The notes: generated by a model not told the origin, from the letters alone. A stretch of 64,000 nucleotides of DNA from Aquimonas sp964586455 (GCA_964586455.1 CAZPHV010000014.1:1-64000); one strand, 5' to 3'. Numbered from the stretch's first letter, positions 50,900 through 60,200 are shown. Program-made: numbers and translations.

Positions 50900-52057
50900 A
50901 TGCACGACCCGGTCATCATCGGATTCGCGGCAGCCACCCTCGGGCAGGTCCTGCTGGCCAGCCTTCTGCTGTTGCAGCGGCACGAAGTGGGCCATGCCCA
51001 TCACGCGCTGGCCGCGCTGTTGATGGCGGTCGGCCTGGTTATCGCGCCGCCGATGGTGGCCGCGGTCGTGCCGATGCTGGCAAGTATTGCGATCGCCCTG
51101 AGCTTGCCGGCGGCGCTCGCTTGCGCGCCCGTGCTCTGGTTCTTCAGCTGTGCGCTGACCTCGGAGCAGCCCTGGCGCCTTGAGCGAGGGGCGCTGTGGC
51201 ATCTGCTGCTGCCGACCTCAGGCCTGGTGATCGCGCTGACCGCCATCGCCATGCCGCGCGCGCTCCGCGAGGCCCTGCTGCTGCTGCTGCGTGGGGAGCT
51301 GGTGGACTCGGTGCCCGTGCTGGTGCTGGTCGCCTTCGTGCTGATCCTGAGCTGGACCGTGCAGACGGCGATCTACCTGTTCCTGATCATCCGCAGACTG
51401 GCTCGCTACAGGCGCCGGCGGAAGGATTTGTTCGCGAGCAATGACGCGCGCGAAGCGCTGGCTGAGTGGCTTCGTGCTGGTCATCGGCACGGTGTGGGTG
51501 CTCAGCGTCGCCAGCCTGCTGCTCGACAATCTGGCGGGGCAGACCCTGCTCAGCGGTCGCGCTGCCGCGCTGCCGCGCTTCTGGGCTTTGTGCTGGTGGG
51601 CTTTCTGGCCCTGTGGGGCCTGCGCCAGCAGCCCGGATTCGCCGGACGTTATCTGCCGCCACCGCCGCACGATGAACTACCGACGCCGCCGACGGCGAAG
51701 TACCAGCGGTCTGCGCTGGATGCGGAGCGCGCAGAGCGGATCGCGGCCAAGCTCGCGCGGTCGATGAACGAGGATCGCCCCAATCTGGAGCCGGAGCTGT
51801 CGCTGTTCGAGTCGGCGCGTCGGATTGGTGTGCCTTCGAACTATCTCTCACAGACCCTCAACGAGCACCTGGGCGAGAACTTCTTCGACTCCATCAATCG
51901 CTGGCGGGTGGAAGCCGCGCTGCCCATGCTGCGCGCGGGCGAGCGCAGCGTGCTGGACATCGCGCTTGAGGTCGGCTTCAACTCGCGCTCAACCTTCTAC
52001 AAGGCCTTCCGCAAGGTCACCGGCCACACACCCGGCGCCTACCGCGAAGGAGTGTGA
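50900..52057 (+). CDS. AraC-family regulator with N-terminal membrane domain, carrying two apparent compensating frameshifts
   Basis: The product is a 385-residue frame with about six hydrophobic helices (LASLLLLQRHEVGHAHHALA, IALTAIAMPRALREALLLLL, VLVAFVLILSWTVQTAIYLF). The C-terminal AraC/XylS DNA-binding domain is at about 285-385: NYLSQTLNEHLGENFFDSIN, then RSVLDIALEVGFNSRSTFYKAF. Between about 51455 and 51585 the frame reads implausible Arg/Gln-rich sequence. The +1 frame there encodes a textbook membrane helix (WLSGFVLVIGTVWVLSVASL), after which the original frame resumes with LLGFVLVGFLALWGLRQQPG. Two compensating indels are inferred. It lies downstream of the beta-helix gene and could control it. 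Confidence 0.78.
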   Translation: MHDPVIIGFAAATLGQVLLASLLLLQRHEVGHAHHALAALLMAVGLVIAPPMVAAVVPMLASIAIALSLPAALACAPVLWFFSCALTSEQPWRLERGALWHLLLPTSGLVIALTAIAMPRALREALLLLLRGELVDSVPVLVLVAFVLILSWTVQTAIYLFLIIRRLARYRRRRKDLFASNDAREALAEWLRAGHRHGVGAQRRQPAARQSGGADPAQRSRCRAAALLGFVLVGFLALWGLRQQPGFAGRYLPPPPHDELPTPPTAKYQRSALDAERAERIAAKLARSMNEDRPNLEPELSLFESARRIGVPSNYLSQTLNEHLGENFFDSINRWRVEAALPMLRAGERSVLDIALEVGFNSRSTFYKAFRKVTGHTPGAYREGV

Positions 52058-52065
52058 GCGGGCGC

Positions 52066-52088
52066 GTAGGGTGCGCGTGTCGCGCACC
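52066..52088. repeat. GTAG-headed REP-like hairpin
   Basis: GTAG (52066-52069) is followed by GGTGCGCG (52070-52077), loop TGT and the exact complement CGCGCACC (52081-52088). It has the same head and overall layout as the elements at 28317, 28609 and 59317, but with different arm sequence that keeps the pairing. It begins 8 bp after the AraC-type stop codon. Confidence 0.65.
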
Positions 52089-52177
52089 GTGGCGCTGGGT
52101 TGGAGGTGGACATTCGGCCAGGCGCTGGATCGGAGATGGACAATCCGCCGGCAGAGACGCGCAAGCCGTCGGTGGCC

Positions 52178-52873
52178 TCATTCGTTGCTCGCCCAGGCCT
52201 TCGGCGCAGCCGCACGACGACTGCCAAGCCGCAGCTTCACCAGCCAGAACAGCAGCGTCAGCGCGATCAGCAGCTCGGGCAGCACCAGTAATCCGCTCTC
52301 GCGCACGGCGGCCGGGAAGGCTCGCGCACCGGGGCCGGTGAACAGTGATCCCGCGGCGATGAACAGCCCCAGGCACATCCGCCACAGGTGGCGCGCCAGG
52401 CGCTCACGTCCGACCAGGCCACCGCGCCGATAGAGCTTGAGGTCTCCGATCGGGCCGATGCCTGCCATCACGGCGAGCAGGAAGTAGTCCTCGGCCGCAA
52501 AGCCATAGGCGGAGCCTGCTTCGCTGCGCAGGGCCAGCATGCCGGTGAACAGCAGGCCGAGCGTGACCGCCACTGCCAACGCAGTCAGACAGGCCTCCCG
52601 CCATCCAGGAACGGCCGCATTGGGCCGAACCGTCAACCAGCCACTTGCCACCAGATAGCAGGCCAAGCCACCGGCATAGAAGGTGATCAGCAACTGCTCG
52701 TACTTGAGCAAGCCGAGTAATGCTCCCAGTGCTGCCGTGATCAGCCTGCTGCAGCCAAACACCCACCCCGACAGCCTATGCGGGGTGCTTCCCTTGGCGA
52801 CGCACAGCGCTACTTCACCCGTCAGGACCGCGACGGTGCCGCTGAGGATATGGAACAGATTGAACTGCGACAT
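52178..52873 (-). CDS. Polytopic membrane protein, DUF2306-like
   Basis: The 231-residue protein has about six or seven hydrophobic segments (FNLFHILSGTVAVLTGEVAL, GWVFGCSRLITAALGALLGL, FYAGGLACYLVASGWLTV, ACLTALAVAVTLGLLFTG, LARHLWRMCLGLFIAAGSLF, LLVLPELLIALTLLFWLV). The pattern HxxxG-x-VAxxxG and RHLWRMC-x-GLFIAxGS resembles DUF2306/predicted membrane proteins with conserved His, some of which may bind haem. The open frame extends to 53134; the ATG at 52873 with GAAGG upstream starts the first helix. Function is unknown. Confidence 0.75.
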   Translation of the reverse strand: MSQFNLFHILSGTVAVLTGEVALCVAKGSTPHRLSGWVFGCSRLITAALGALLGLLKYEQLLITFYAGGLACYLVASGWLTVRPNAAVPGWREACLTALAVAVTLGLLFTGMLALRSEAGSAYGFAAEDYFLLAVMAGIGPIGDLKLYRRGGLVGRERLARHLWRMCLGLFIAAGSLFTGPGARAFPAAVRESGLLVLPELLIALTLLFWLVKLRLGSRRAAAPKAWASNE

Positions 52874-53244
52874 GGAGCCTTCGGCCATTTTATGCGGCGA
52901 ATGCTCGCCCAAATGCTTGACGGACTGCTGTGGGCTGAAGTGCTGGATGGCCACGCTGCGATCATCGCGCGGCAACAGATGAGGGCGAGCGAAGGAAGCG
53001 AGCACGATCGGATTGGCTGCGCACTGATCCTGGGGACAGGATTCACCGAGGTCAGCGTGCTTGCGCAATCGCGTCGTGGGCCGCCTCCGTGCGCAGCGTG
53101 GGGCCAGCGCCGACGTAAGGGCGGCAGGCATCACAGTTCCACTGGCTGAGACGGGAAACAGCGCGCTTTCTGACCTCGCACTCTAGTTTCGCTTGGCAAG
53201 GTGGCCCAGCCCCCAGCCCCCAGCACCAGCCCAGGACTGACGCC
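52874..53244. other. Divergent spacer, no gene seen
   Basis: These 371 bases separate the membrane protein (minus) from the beta-helix protein (plus) and should carry both promoters. Just before the plus-strand gene is a short run of CAGCCCC-type 7-mers (53207-53231). No supported coding sequence was found. Confidence 0.5.
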
Positions 53245-54021
53245 ATGCGTATACGCCTCGTGCTACCGCTGCTTCTCGCGCTGCCGATTTTCTCCGCAGC
53301 CCATGCCGAAGACTTCGAGATCAAGAACCGCGACGTCGCCGCGCTGGTCGCTGCACTGCAGAAATCCAACGAAACACCCGGGCCTCACCGGATTCGGCTG
53401 GCCGCCGGGGGCATCTACACACTGGAGTCCGCGTCGTCGACCGGGCTTGGCTTGCCGGCGCTGCGCGGCGAGATCGTGATCGAGGGCAATGGCGCCGAAA
53501 TCCGCCGCTACGCCGCCTCCAGAATGGCCTTGATCGAGGTTGCCGCGGAGGCTCGCGTGCTCATCCGCGACCTCACGCTGGCCGAAGGCAGCCGGGGCGC
53601 GCTTCGTAATCACGGCGCGCTGCTGCTGGATCGGGTGTCGATCATCGACTCCTTCCACTCGGACGCCGATGCCATCGTCTCCAATTTCGGCCATCTGACT
53701 TTGCGTGACAGCCTGCTTGGCTGGAACCAGATCAGCGTCAGTGATGGCGACACTGGCCTGATCGAAAACCACGGCCGGCTGAGCCTGCAGCGCTCGCGAA
53801 TCGTCGGCAACTCGGCCAGCCGCGCCCTGGAGCGACGAGGCGATGCCGCTGCCGTCCTCAACACCGGCGAGCTCATCGCCAGCGCCATCGAATTCCAGGC
53901 CAACGCCATCATTGATCCGCTCGGCGGCATGGCCTTCCGGGCCGTGCTGAACCTGGGCCGGGGCACGGCAGAAGGGGTGCCTTCCCATCAGGTGATCGCC
54001 GATGACATCGAACTTCCTTAG
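53245..54021 (+). CDS. Secreted right-handed beta-helix protein
   Basis: The 258-residue protein has a signal peptide (RLVLPLLLALPIFSAAHA-E). Regular beta-helix rungs follow: EIVIEGNGAEIRRY, RVLIRDLTLAEGSRGALRNHG, LLLDRVSIIDSFHSDADAIV, LTLRDSLLGWNQISVSDGD, LSLQRSRIVGNSASRALE. The rungs have the alternating hydrophobic/Asn/Gly pattern of pectate-lyase-like or polymorphic outer-membrane folds. No catalytic residues of a lyase were recognised. Unlike the neighbour at 49133 it ends DDIELP and lacks the F-x-[N/D]-G-F-E tail. A surface or extracellular location is inferred. Confidence 0.8.
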   Translation: MRIRLVLPLLLALPIFSAAHAEDFEIKNRDVAALVAALQKSNETPGPHRIRLAAGGIYTLESASSTGLGLPALRGEIVIEGNGAEIRRYAASRMALIEVAAEARVLIRDLTLAEGSRGALRNHGALLLDRVSIIDSFHSDADAIVSNFGHLTLRDSLLGWNQISVSDGDTGLIENHGRLSLQRSRIVGNSASRALERRGDAAAVLNTGELIASAIEFQANAIIDPLGGMAFRAVLNLGRGTAEGVPSHQVIADDIELP

Positions 54022-54269
54022 GCCATCGCCTGTCACGAAGGCCCTCCGCTGCAGGCTGGAGCATAGGCGGCATCGTCCGCTGTCGCCGCTGCAGCTGCTG
54101 GTCTGGTGCGATGTGTCGCTTGGGTTGCCAAGCGCGCTCAGTGAGGAGGGCGCTCGCGCGGCAAGTCGCCACGCGGCGTGCTGCGCGATGCGGGTCACGA
54201 AGGACAGGTCGCCGCGTCGTTGATCGCGGTTGCCTTTCTGCGGCCTTGCACACGGATAGGACATACGAA

Positions 54270-54626
54270 ATGACGCGAGCCCTGGTTTTGCTTTCGATGC
54301 TCGTCGCCGGGCCCTGGCTGGTACGTGTGATCGCCCCGCGTCTGCGCAACTACGACTTCACCCGGGGCGGGGTTCCGCCGGGCGTGTTCGCTGCGCTGAC
54401 CGGCGCCTTCGCTCTCTTTACGGTGTATCAGCTGCTGGCGGGTCTGTTCACCGGCACGGTGATCTGCTTTGCCCGCAACTGTCAGGGTGCGACCTATGAG
54501 ATCAGCAGCGCCCCGCAGATGTTCTGGTGGATGGTCGTGGGGCTCTTTGTGATCTCGATCTTTTCGGCGACGCTTGCATCGGCCAGCTTTTCGCAATGGC
54601 AGGAGCAGCGTCGAGGGCACCCCTGA
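54270..54626 (+). CDS. Small two- to three-helix membrane protein
   Basis: The 118-residue protein has hydrophobic segments at the N terminus (ALVLLSMLVAGPWLVRVIA), middle (FAALTGAFALFTVYQLLAGL) and C-terminal part (MFWWMVVGLFVISIFSATLA). Two Cys flank CFARNCQG between the second and third segments. No family was recognised. The ATG at 54270 has TAGGA 8 nt upstream; the frame continues upstream to 54111 without a plausible start. It converges with mfd, 151 bp away. Confidence 0.65.
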   Translation: MTRALVLLSMLVAGPWLVRVIAPRLRNYDFTRGGVPPGVFAALTGAFALFTVYQLLAGLFTGTVICFARNCQGATYEISSAPQMFWWMVVGLFVISIFSATLASASFSQWQEQRRGHP

Positions 54627-54777
54627 GGAGCCCTCTGCAGGGGCGTGCGACCGGATGCATAGGACTCGGGTTGCTGGCGTCAGTTGCGTCGTCCGCGTTC
54701 GCGTCGGCTGATCTATCGCCGTCGAGCCTTGGTTGCGGTGAACTCAGCGCGGGTTGCCCCGCACTCGCAGGTTTCGT

Positions 54778-57700
54778 TCAAGCCGCCCTGCCTGCAAGCG
54801 CCCCCAGCAGATTCCGCGCGGTCCGCAGCCGCGACGTCGCGTCCGGCAGTTCCAGCTTGAGCTTCAACTTGTCCGGCCCGTCCATTGCGAACACGCGCGG
54901 CTGGCCCTGGATCAGCTTGATCATGTTCATCGGGTCGAGCTTGGGCTGCTTTTCGAACTGTACGCGGCCGCCGCGTTCGCCCATTTCGAGCTTCTTGATG
55001 CCGAGCGCTGTCGCGTCGAGTTTGAGTTCGGTAACGGCGAACAGGTTCTTGGCGGGGTCGGGAAGCAGGCCGAAGCGGTCGATCATCTCGACTTGCAACT
55101 CGTGCAGGGCGTCGCGGTGTGGGGCGCTGGCGATGCGCTTGTACAGGGTCAGGCGGGTGTGCACATCGGGCAGGTAGTCGTCCGGAATCAGGGCGGGGAT
55201 GTGCAGGCTGACCTCGGCGCCGTGGTCGCTGTGGCCGTCGAGATCAGGCAGCTTGCCCTGCTTGATGCTGCGTACCGCGCGCTCCAGCAGCTCGGTGTAG
55301 AGGCTGAAACCGACCTCGGCGATCTGGCCGCTCTGGCCTTCGCCCAGCAGCTCGCCGGCGCCGCGGATTTCAAGGTCATGCGTGGCCAGGGTGAAGCCGG
55401 CGCCCAGTTCTTCCAGTGAGGCCAACGCTTCCAGCCGCTTTTCGGCGTCCTTGGTGATCGATTTGCGATCAGGAATGACCAGATAGGCATAGGCGCGGTG
55501 ATGGCTGCGGCCGACGCGGCCGCGCAGCTGGTGCAGCTGGGCCAGGCCGAAGCGGTCGGCACGGTTGATGATGATGGTGTTGGCGCTGGGAATGTCGATG
55601 CCGCTTTCGACGATGGTGGTACACAGCAGAACATTGAAGCGCTGGCGGTGAAAATCAAGCATCACCTGCTCCAGCTCGCGCTCGGGCATCTGCCCGTGGG
55701 CGATGCGGATACGTGCCTCGGGCACCAGCTCCAGCAGGTCGCGCTGCATGCGCTCGATGTTCTCGACTTCGTTGTGCAGGAAATAGACCTGGCCACCGCG
55801 CGCGAACTCGCGCTGGAAGGCCTCGCGCAGCTGGGCGGCGTCCCACTGGGCGATGAAAGTCTGCACGGCCAGGCGATGCGCCGGCGGGGTGGCGATGATG
55901 CTCAGATCGCGCAGCCCGCTCATGGCCATGTTGAGCGTGCGCGGGATCGGCGTGGCGGTCAGCGTCAGCAGGTGCACCTCCGCGCGCAGTGCCTTCAGCG
56001 CCTCCTTCTGGCGCACCCCGAAGCGCTGTTCCTCGTCGACGATGACGCAGCCGAGGTCCTTGAACTTGACGTCGGCCTGCAGCAGGCGATGGGTGCCCAC
56101 GATCACATCGATACCGCCGTCGGCGAGCTTCTCAAGTTCCGCCTTGATCTCCTTGGCGGTCTTGAAACGCGACAGCACCTCCACCCGCAGCGGCCAGTCG
56201 GCGAAGCGGTCGCGCAGGTTGCGGTAGTGCTGTTCGGCCAGCAGGGTGGTGGGCACCAGGATCGCGACCTGGCGGCCGCTCATGGCAGTCGCGAAGGCCG
56301 CGCGCACCGCGACCTCGGTCTTGCCGAAGCCGACGTCGCCGCAGACCACACGGTCCATCGGCAGGCTGGACTGCAGGTCGGTCAGTACGGCCTCGATCGA
56401 CTGCAGCTGATCGGGCGTTTCTTCGAACGGAAAGCCGGCGGCGAACTGCTCGTACTGCGGGCGATCGATGTCGATCGCCAGGCCTTGGCGCGCCTGACGC
56501 TTGGCCTGGATTTCCAGCAGCTCGGCGGCGACATCGCGGACTTTTTCTGCAGCCTTGCGGCGTGCCTTCTCCCAGGCCTCGCCACCCAGCGAGTGCAGGG
56601 GCGCGAGCTCGGGCGAGGCACCGCTGTACCGATTGACCAGATGCAGCTGGGCCACCGGCACGTAGAGCTTGTCGCCCTTCGCGTATTCAATCGCGAGGAA
56701 CTCGGCCTTCTGACCGCCGACATCCAGCACTTCCAGACCGCGGTAGCGGCCGACGCCGTGATCCTCATGAACAATCGGCGCGCCGATCGACAGCTCGGAC
56801 AGGTCGCGGATGATGCTTTCGGGCTCACGGCCGGCGCGCTTGCGGCGGCGCGGCTGGGCGGCGCGCTCGGGGAAAAGCTGGCGCTCGGTCAGCACGCACA
56901 GGGCGGGCTGGACGATGTTGAAGCCGTCTTCCAGCGCAGCCACGGTGATCGCGTAGCGGGCGCCGTCGGCGGCCGCAAAGCTGGACCAGTCGGCGACCGT
57001 TTCGGGCTTGAGATCCAGCGCGGACAGCTGCTCGATCAGGGCTTCACGGCGGCCGGCGGAGTCGGCTGCGATCAGCACGCGACCGGGGTAGCTCGACAGC
57101 AGCGAGCGCAGCGCGGTGCCGCTGGGTTCGTTCTGCCGGGTAATCGGTGTGGCCGGGGCGGGTGCGTCGCCGAGCGCCAGCGCTTCGTCGTGGCGCGGGT
57201 GGGTGCTGCCGCAGATCTCGATGCGACGCACAGCGTTCAGCCGCTGACGCAGTGACTCGGGGGCGAGAAAGAGTTCTTCCGGCGGCAGCAGCGGGCGTTC
57301 GATGTCGTGGCGGCGCTGCTCGTAGCGCTCGGAGGCCTGCTTCCAGAAGGCCTCGGCGGCTTCCAGTGAGCCTTCGCCGAGCAGGCAGAGGGTGTCGGCA
57401 CCGAGGTAGTCGAACAGGCTGGAGGTGTCGTCGAAGAACAGCGGCAGGTAATACTCGATGCCCGCCGGCGCGCCGCCTTCCTTCATGTCCTGGTACAGCG
57501 TGCAGCGGCGCGGGTCGATCGGGAAGCGCTCGCGCAGGGTGGCGCGGAAACGCTTGCTGGCGGCCTCATCCAGCGGGAACTCACGCGCCGGCAGCAGGCG
57601 CACCTCGGTGACCTTCTGCAGGCTGCGCTGGTTCTCCGGGTCGAAGGTGCGGATCGAATCGATCTCGTCGTCCAGCAGCTCGATCCGATACGGCTCGGCG

Positions 57701-58305
57701 CTGCCCATCGGGAAGATGTCGAGCAAGGCGCCGCGCACCGCGAAGTCGCCCGGGTCGAGCACTTGCGGCACATTACGGTAGCCGGCGGACTGCAGGCGCA
57801 GCTTCTCGGTGTCGAGGTCGAGGCGCTGACCGTTCTTCACTACCAGCGAGCCGCCGCTGATGAAGCTGACCGGCGCCAAGCGCTGCATCAGGGTGCCGAC
57901 CGGCACCACCAGCAGGCCGTGCTTGACCGCCGGCAATCGGTACAGCGTGGCGATGCGCTGGCTGACGATTTCGGCGTGCGGGCTGAACGGGTCGTAGGGC
58001 AGAGTTTCCCAGTCTGGGAAATGCAGCACCGGCAGATCGCGGGCGAACACCGATAGCTCGGCTTCCAGCGCCTGCGCATGGAAGCTGTCGCGGGCGATGG
58101 CCACCAGCAGGCCGCTGTGGCGGCTGGCGGCTTCGGCGACGGCGAGCGCGAGCGCACTGGGGCTGGCCGGCGCACGCCAGAACGCGCGCTGTTGCCCAGC
58201 AGCGGGCAGGGGCGGGGAGAGCAGGGCGGAGCGGGATGCGGCGTTGTTCAAGACAGGGTCCGGACGTGAGGGGGCCGCGATGCGGCGCCGATTTCGGTAA
58301 CCCAC
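54778..58305 (-). CDS. mfd: Transcription-repair coupling factor Mfd
   Basis: Mfd removes RNA polymerase stalled at lesions and recruits UvrA. The 1175-residue product has all domains. The UvrB-like N-terminal region covers about 60-300 (DWETLPYDPFSPHAEIVSQR, GTLMQRLAP). The RNA-polymerase-interaction domain includes HEDHGVGRYRGL and EYAKGDKLYVPVAQLHLVNRY. Helicase motifs are GDVGFGKTEVAVRAAF (Walker A), DEEQRFGVRQKE (DEEQ box), TATPIPRTL, TTIVESGIDIPSANTIIINRADRFGLAQLHQLRGRVGRS and the TRG segment after it. The C-terminal UvrA-masking domain is present. The frame opens with a GTG at 58305; TTG 58251 is an alternative start. It is divergent from the ECF sigma gene. Confidence 0.95.
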   Translation of the reverse strand: MGYRNRRRIAAPSRPDPVLNNAASRSALLSPPLPAAGQQRAFWRAPASPSALALAVAEAASRHSGLLVAIARDSFHAQALEAELSVFARDLPVLHFPDWETLPYDPFSPHAEIVSQRIATLYRLPAVKHGLLVVPVGTLMQRLAPVSFISGGSLVVKNGQRLDLDTEKLRLQSAGYRNVPQVLDPGDFAVRGALLDIFPMGSAEPYRIELLDDEIDSIRTFDPENQRSLQKVTEVRLLPAREFPLDEAASKRFRATLRERFPIDPRRCTLYQDMKEGGAPAGIEYYLPLFFDDTSSLFDYLGADTLCLLGEGSLEAAEAFWKQASERYEQRRHDIERPLLPPEELFLAPESLRQRLNAVRRIEICGSTHPRHDEALALGDAPAPATPITRQNEPSGTALRSLLSSYPGRVLIAADSAGRREALIEQLSALDLKPETVADWSSFAAADGARYAITVAALEDGFNIVQPALCVLTERQLFPERAAQPRRRKRAGREPESIIRDLSELSIGAPIVHEDHGVGRYRGLEVLDVGGQKAEFLAIEYAKGDKLYVPVAQLHLVNRYSGASPELAPLHSLGGEAWEKARRKAAEKVRDVAAELLEIQAKRQARQGLAIDIDRPQYEQFAAGFPFEETPDQLQSIEAVLTDLQSSLPMDRVVCGDVGFGKTEVAVRAAFATAMSGRQVAILVPTTLLAEQHYRNLRDRFADWPLRVEVLSRFKTAKEIKAELEKLADGGIDVIVGTHRLLQADVKFKDLGCVIVDEEQRFGVRQKEALKALRAEVHLLTLTATPIPRTLNMAMSGLRDLSIIATPPAHRLAVQTFIAQWDAAQLREAFQREFARGGQVYFLHNEVENIERMQRDLLELVPEARIRIAHGQMPERELEQVMLDFHRQRFNVLLCTTIVESGIDIPSANTIIINRADRFGLAQLHQLRGRVGRSHHRAYAYLVIPDRKSITKDAEKRLEALASLEELGAGFTLATHDLEIRGAGELLGEGQSGQIAEVGFSLYTELLERAVRSIKQGKLPDLDGHSDHGAEVSLHIPALIPDDYLPDVHTRLTLYKRIASAPHRDALHELQVEMIDRFGLLPDPAKNLFAVTELKLDATALGIKKLEMGERGGRVQFEKQPKLDPMNMIKLIQGQPRVFAMDGPDKLKLKLELPDATSRLRTARNLLGALAGRAA

Positions 58306-58580
58306 AAGTGTAGCGGCCGGGCTCGCTGCTTCGTCGTGAGGGTGTAGCGGCAGAGCAGGTTGGGTGGAGGCTGTCTGCGACAGCCAGGGGGCTGCGTTCG
58401 TTCTGGCTGCGCGTTCGCGCGTCGCGCGGAGGGCAGAAATCCGCCAGGCCTGGCCTGCGAGGTTTGGACCTTGGATTCAGGTCGGACACCATCGCTGCCC
58501 ATTGCTTCGCGCATGCGGTCAGAGTGCTTTGCGAGCCTGCGCTACACTCGCCGCGCAGTTCGTCGCCGGAATTCGACCTC

Positions 58581-59144
58581 ATGGGCAACGCTACCGATCG
58601 CCAGCAGTTGACCCAGCTTCTGCACGCCTGGAGCGCCGGCGAGGCCCCTGCGGCCGAGGCCGTGCTTGAGATTGTCTACGACCGAATGCGTCAGCTCGCC
58701 GCCAACAAGCTGCGCGCCAACCCCGGCAATGGTCTGGAGCCGACCGAACTCGCCAACGAGCTGGTCATCAATCTGCTGGAAGCCCACGTCGAATGGGTCG
58801 ACCGAGTGCATTTCTTCCGCACTGTCGCGGTGGCGATGCGCAATCTGCTCTGTGATCTGGGGCGCAAGCAGCTGGCGGCCAAGCACGGCGGCGGCCAATT
58901 GCGTGTCACCTTTCGTGCCGCTGAGAATGAGCCGGCGCCCGAGTTCACCCAGGCGGAAGCCCTGCACGACGCATTACTCGAGCTGCGCACAAACGATGCG
59001 CGCAAGGCCGACGTGATCGAGCTCACTTATCTGGTGGGGCTGGAGCACGAAGAAGTCGCGAAGGTGCTTGACGTCTCGCTGGCTACCGTCAACCGCGATC
59101 TGCGATTCGCGCGTGCGTTCCTGCGCGATCGCATGGAGGGGTGA
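58581..59144 (+). CDS. ECF-type RNA polymerase sigma factor (Sig-70_X6-like)
   Basis: The 187-residue sigma factor has a region 2 from about 20 to 95 (YDRMRQLAANKLRANPGNGLEPTELANELVINLLE, FFRTVAVAMRNLLCDLGRKQ). Region 4 covers about 130-180, with EALHDALLELRTNDARKADVIELTYLVGL and the recognition helix in EEVAKVLDVSLATVNRDLRFARAFL. This matches the X6-type ECF-like group frequent in Xanthomonadales and planctomycetes, which is often linked to Ser/Thr kinases rather than anti-sigma factors. No kinase or anti-sigma gene is adjacent; the only kinase in the window is 44 kb away. The ATG at 58581 gives the family N terminus. Confidence 0.88.
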   Translation: MGNATDRQQLTQLLHAWSAGEAPAAEAVLEIVYDRMRQLAANKLRANPGNGLEPTELANELVINLLEAHVEWVDRVHFFRTVAVAMRNLLCDLGRKQLAAKHGGGQLRVTFRAAENEPAPEFTQAEALHDALLELRTNDARKADVIELTYLVGLEHEEVAKVLDVSLATVNRDLRFARAFLRDRMEG

Positions 59145-59480
59145 GTGCGGTTGGCTGGCTCGTGCGTCTACGTTCGATCAGTTGGCCACCAAGCCAGTCA
59201 CACAGCTTCGCGGCCCGCCGCGGAGCGGGTCCGAAGGTAGGCGCGTTTCTAGGCTCTCGATAGAGGCGCGTTGCTGAGCACTCGGCTTCTATGCAGGGGC
59301 GGCGTCCCTCGTTGTCGTAGGGTAGATAAGCGCAGCGCATCTACCAGCGAGTCCTGAAGAAGCGTGCTCGTCAGCGGTGCGATTCCAGTGAGTGCTTCGC
59401 TCTTGAGGACATGGCCACCAAGCCCGTCGACGCGCGAGCCTCGGTTCGGCACCCCTGACAATCCTGACCGACACCCCAGC
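59145..59480. other. Spacer with REP-like element, otherwise empty
   Basis: These 336 bases lie between the ECF sigma gene and bpt, whose stops converge. Apart from the REP-like hairpin at 59317-59345 I see no gene or clear terminator. Confidence 0.55.
59317..59345. repeat. REP-like hairpin (dispersed copy)
   Basis: This 29-bp element is identical to the copy at 28609-28637: GTAG head, arms GTAGAT/ATCTAC and inner GCG/CGC. It occurs here as a single copy without the rest of the 137-bp unit, which shows that the hairpin itself is the dispersed element. Confidence 0.85.
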
Positions 59481-60200
59481 TCACTCGCTCGCCGGCATCG
59501 GTTCCCAATCGCCATGGCGCAGCTGTTCGATGCCGCTGAAGCGACGCTTGTAGTCCATCTTCGGATGGCCCTGCAGCCAGAAACCCAGATACACATGGCT
59601 CAGCTCAAGCTCGCGTGCCCATTCGATCTGGCGAAGGATGGCGAAGGTGCCGAGACTTCGCGCGCTGTCGTCGGGATCAAAGAAGGTGTAGACCGCCGAC
59701 AGCCCGTTCGGCAGCAGGTCGCTGACCGCCACGCCTTTCAGCACGCCTTCGCCGTCGTGGAAGCAGAGGAATCGGGTCGGGCTCCACGGCGCGCTCAGGA
59801 AATTGTCGAAGTCCTCGGGGCGCGGTTGGTCCATGCCGCCCTTGGGATGTCGGCTCGCCAGGTAGCGCTGGTACAGCCCGAAGACCTGGTCGTCGCGCTC
59901 TGCGGGCTGGTCGCGCATGTGCAGGTCGGCGTTGCGGCGCAGACAGCGGCTCTGGCTGCGGTTCGGCGCGAACGCGCGCACATCGATCCGCACCGGCACG
60001 CAGGCCATGCAGGTCGCGCACTGCGGGCGATACACGTGTCCGCCCGAGCGGCGGAATCCCTGCGCCAGCGCGGCGGGGTACACCACCGGCAAGGCGCGGC
60101 TGTCCGGGTCGAGCACGATGTCGCGGGCACGCCGATCCGGCCAGTAGCCGCACGGATGCTCGGCAGTCTGGTAGATGCGGATCGAGCCGGCGGCGGTCAT
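59481..60200 (-). CDS. bpt: Aspartate/glutamate leucyltransferase (Bpt/Ate-type N-degron transferase)
   Basis: The enzyme transfers leucine (or arginine) from aminoacyl-tRNA to N-terminal Asp/Glu of proteins, feeding the ClpS/ClpAP N-degron pathway. The 239-residue product has the ATE N-terminal domain with the Cys cluster (EHPCGYWPDRRARDIVLDP, YRPQCATCMACVPVRIDV). The C-terminal GNAT-like domain reads RFLCFHDGEGVLKGVAVSDLLPNGLSAVYTFFDPD, then SHVYLGFWLQGHPKMDYKRRF. It ends 23 bp upstream of the membrane-sigma gene on the same strand order, so the two may share a transcript. Bpt specificity is inferred from the gammaproteobacterial length and motif set. Confidence 0.92.
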   Translation of the reverse strand: MTAAGSIRIYQTAEHPCGYWPDRRARDIVLDPDSRALPVVYPAALAQGFRRSGGHVYRPQCATCMACVPVRIDVRAFAPNRSQSRCLRRNADLHMRDQPAERDDQVFGLYQRYLASRHPKGGMDQPRPEDFDNFLSAPWSPTRFLCFHDGEGVLKGVAVSDLLPNGLSAVYTFFDPDDSARSLGTFAILRQIEWARELELSHVYLGFWLQGHPKMDYKRRFSGIEQLRHGDWEPMPASE

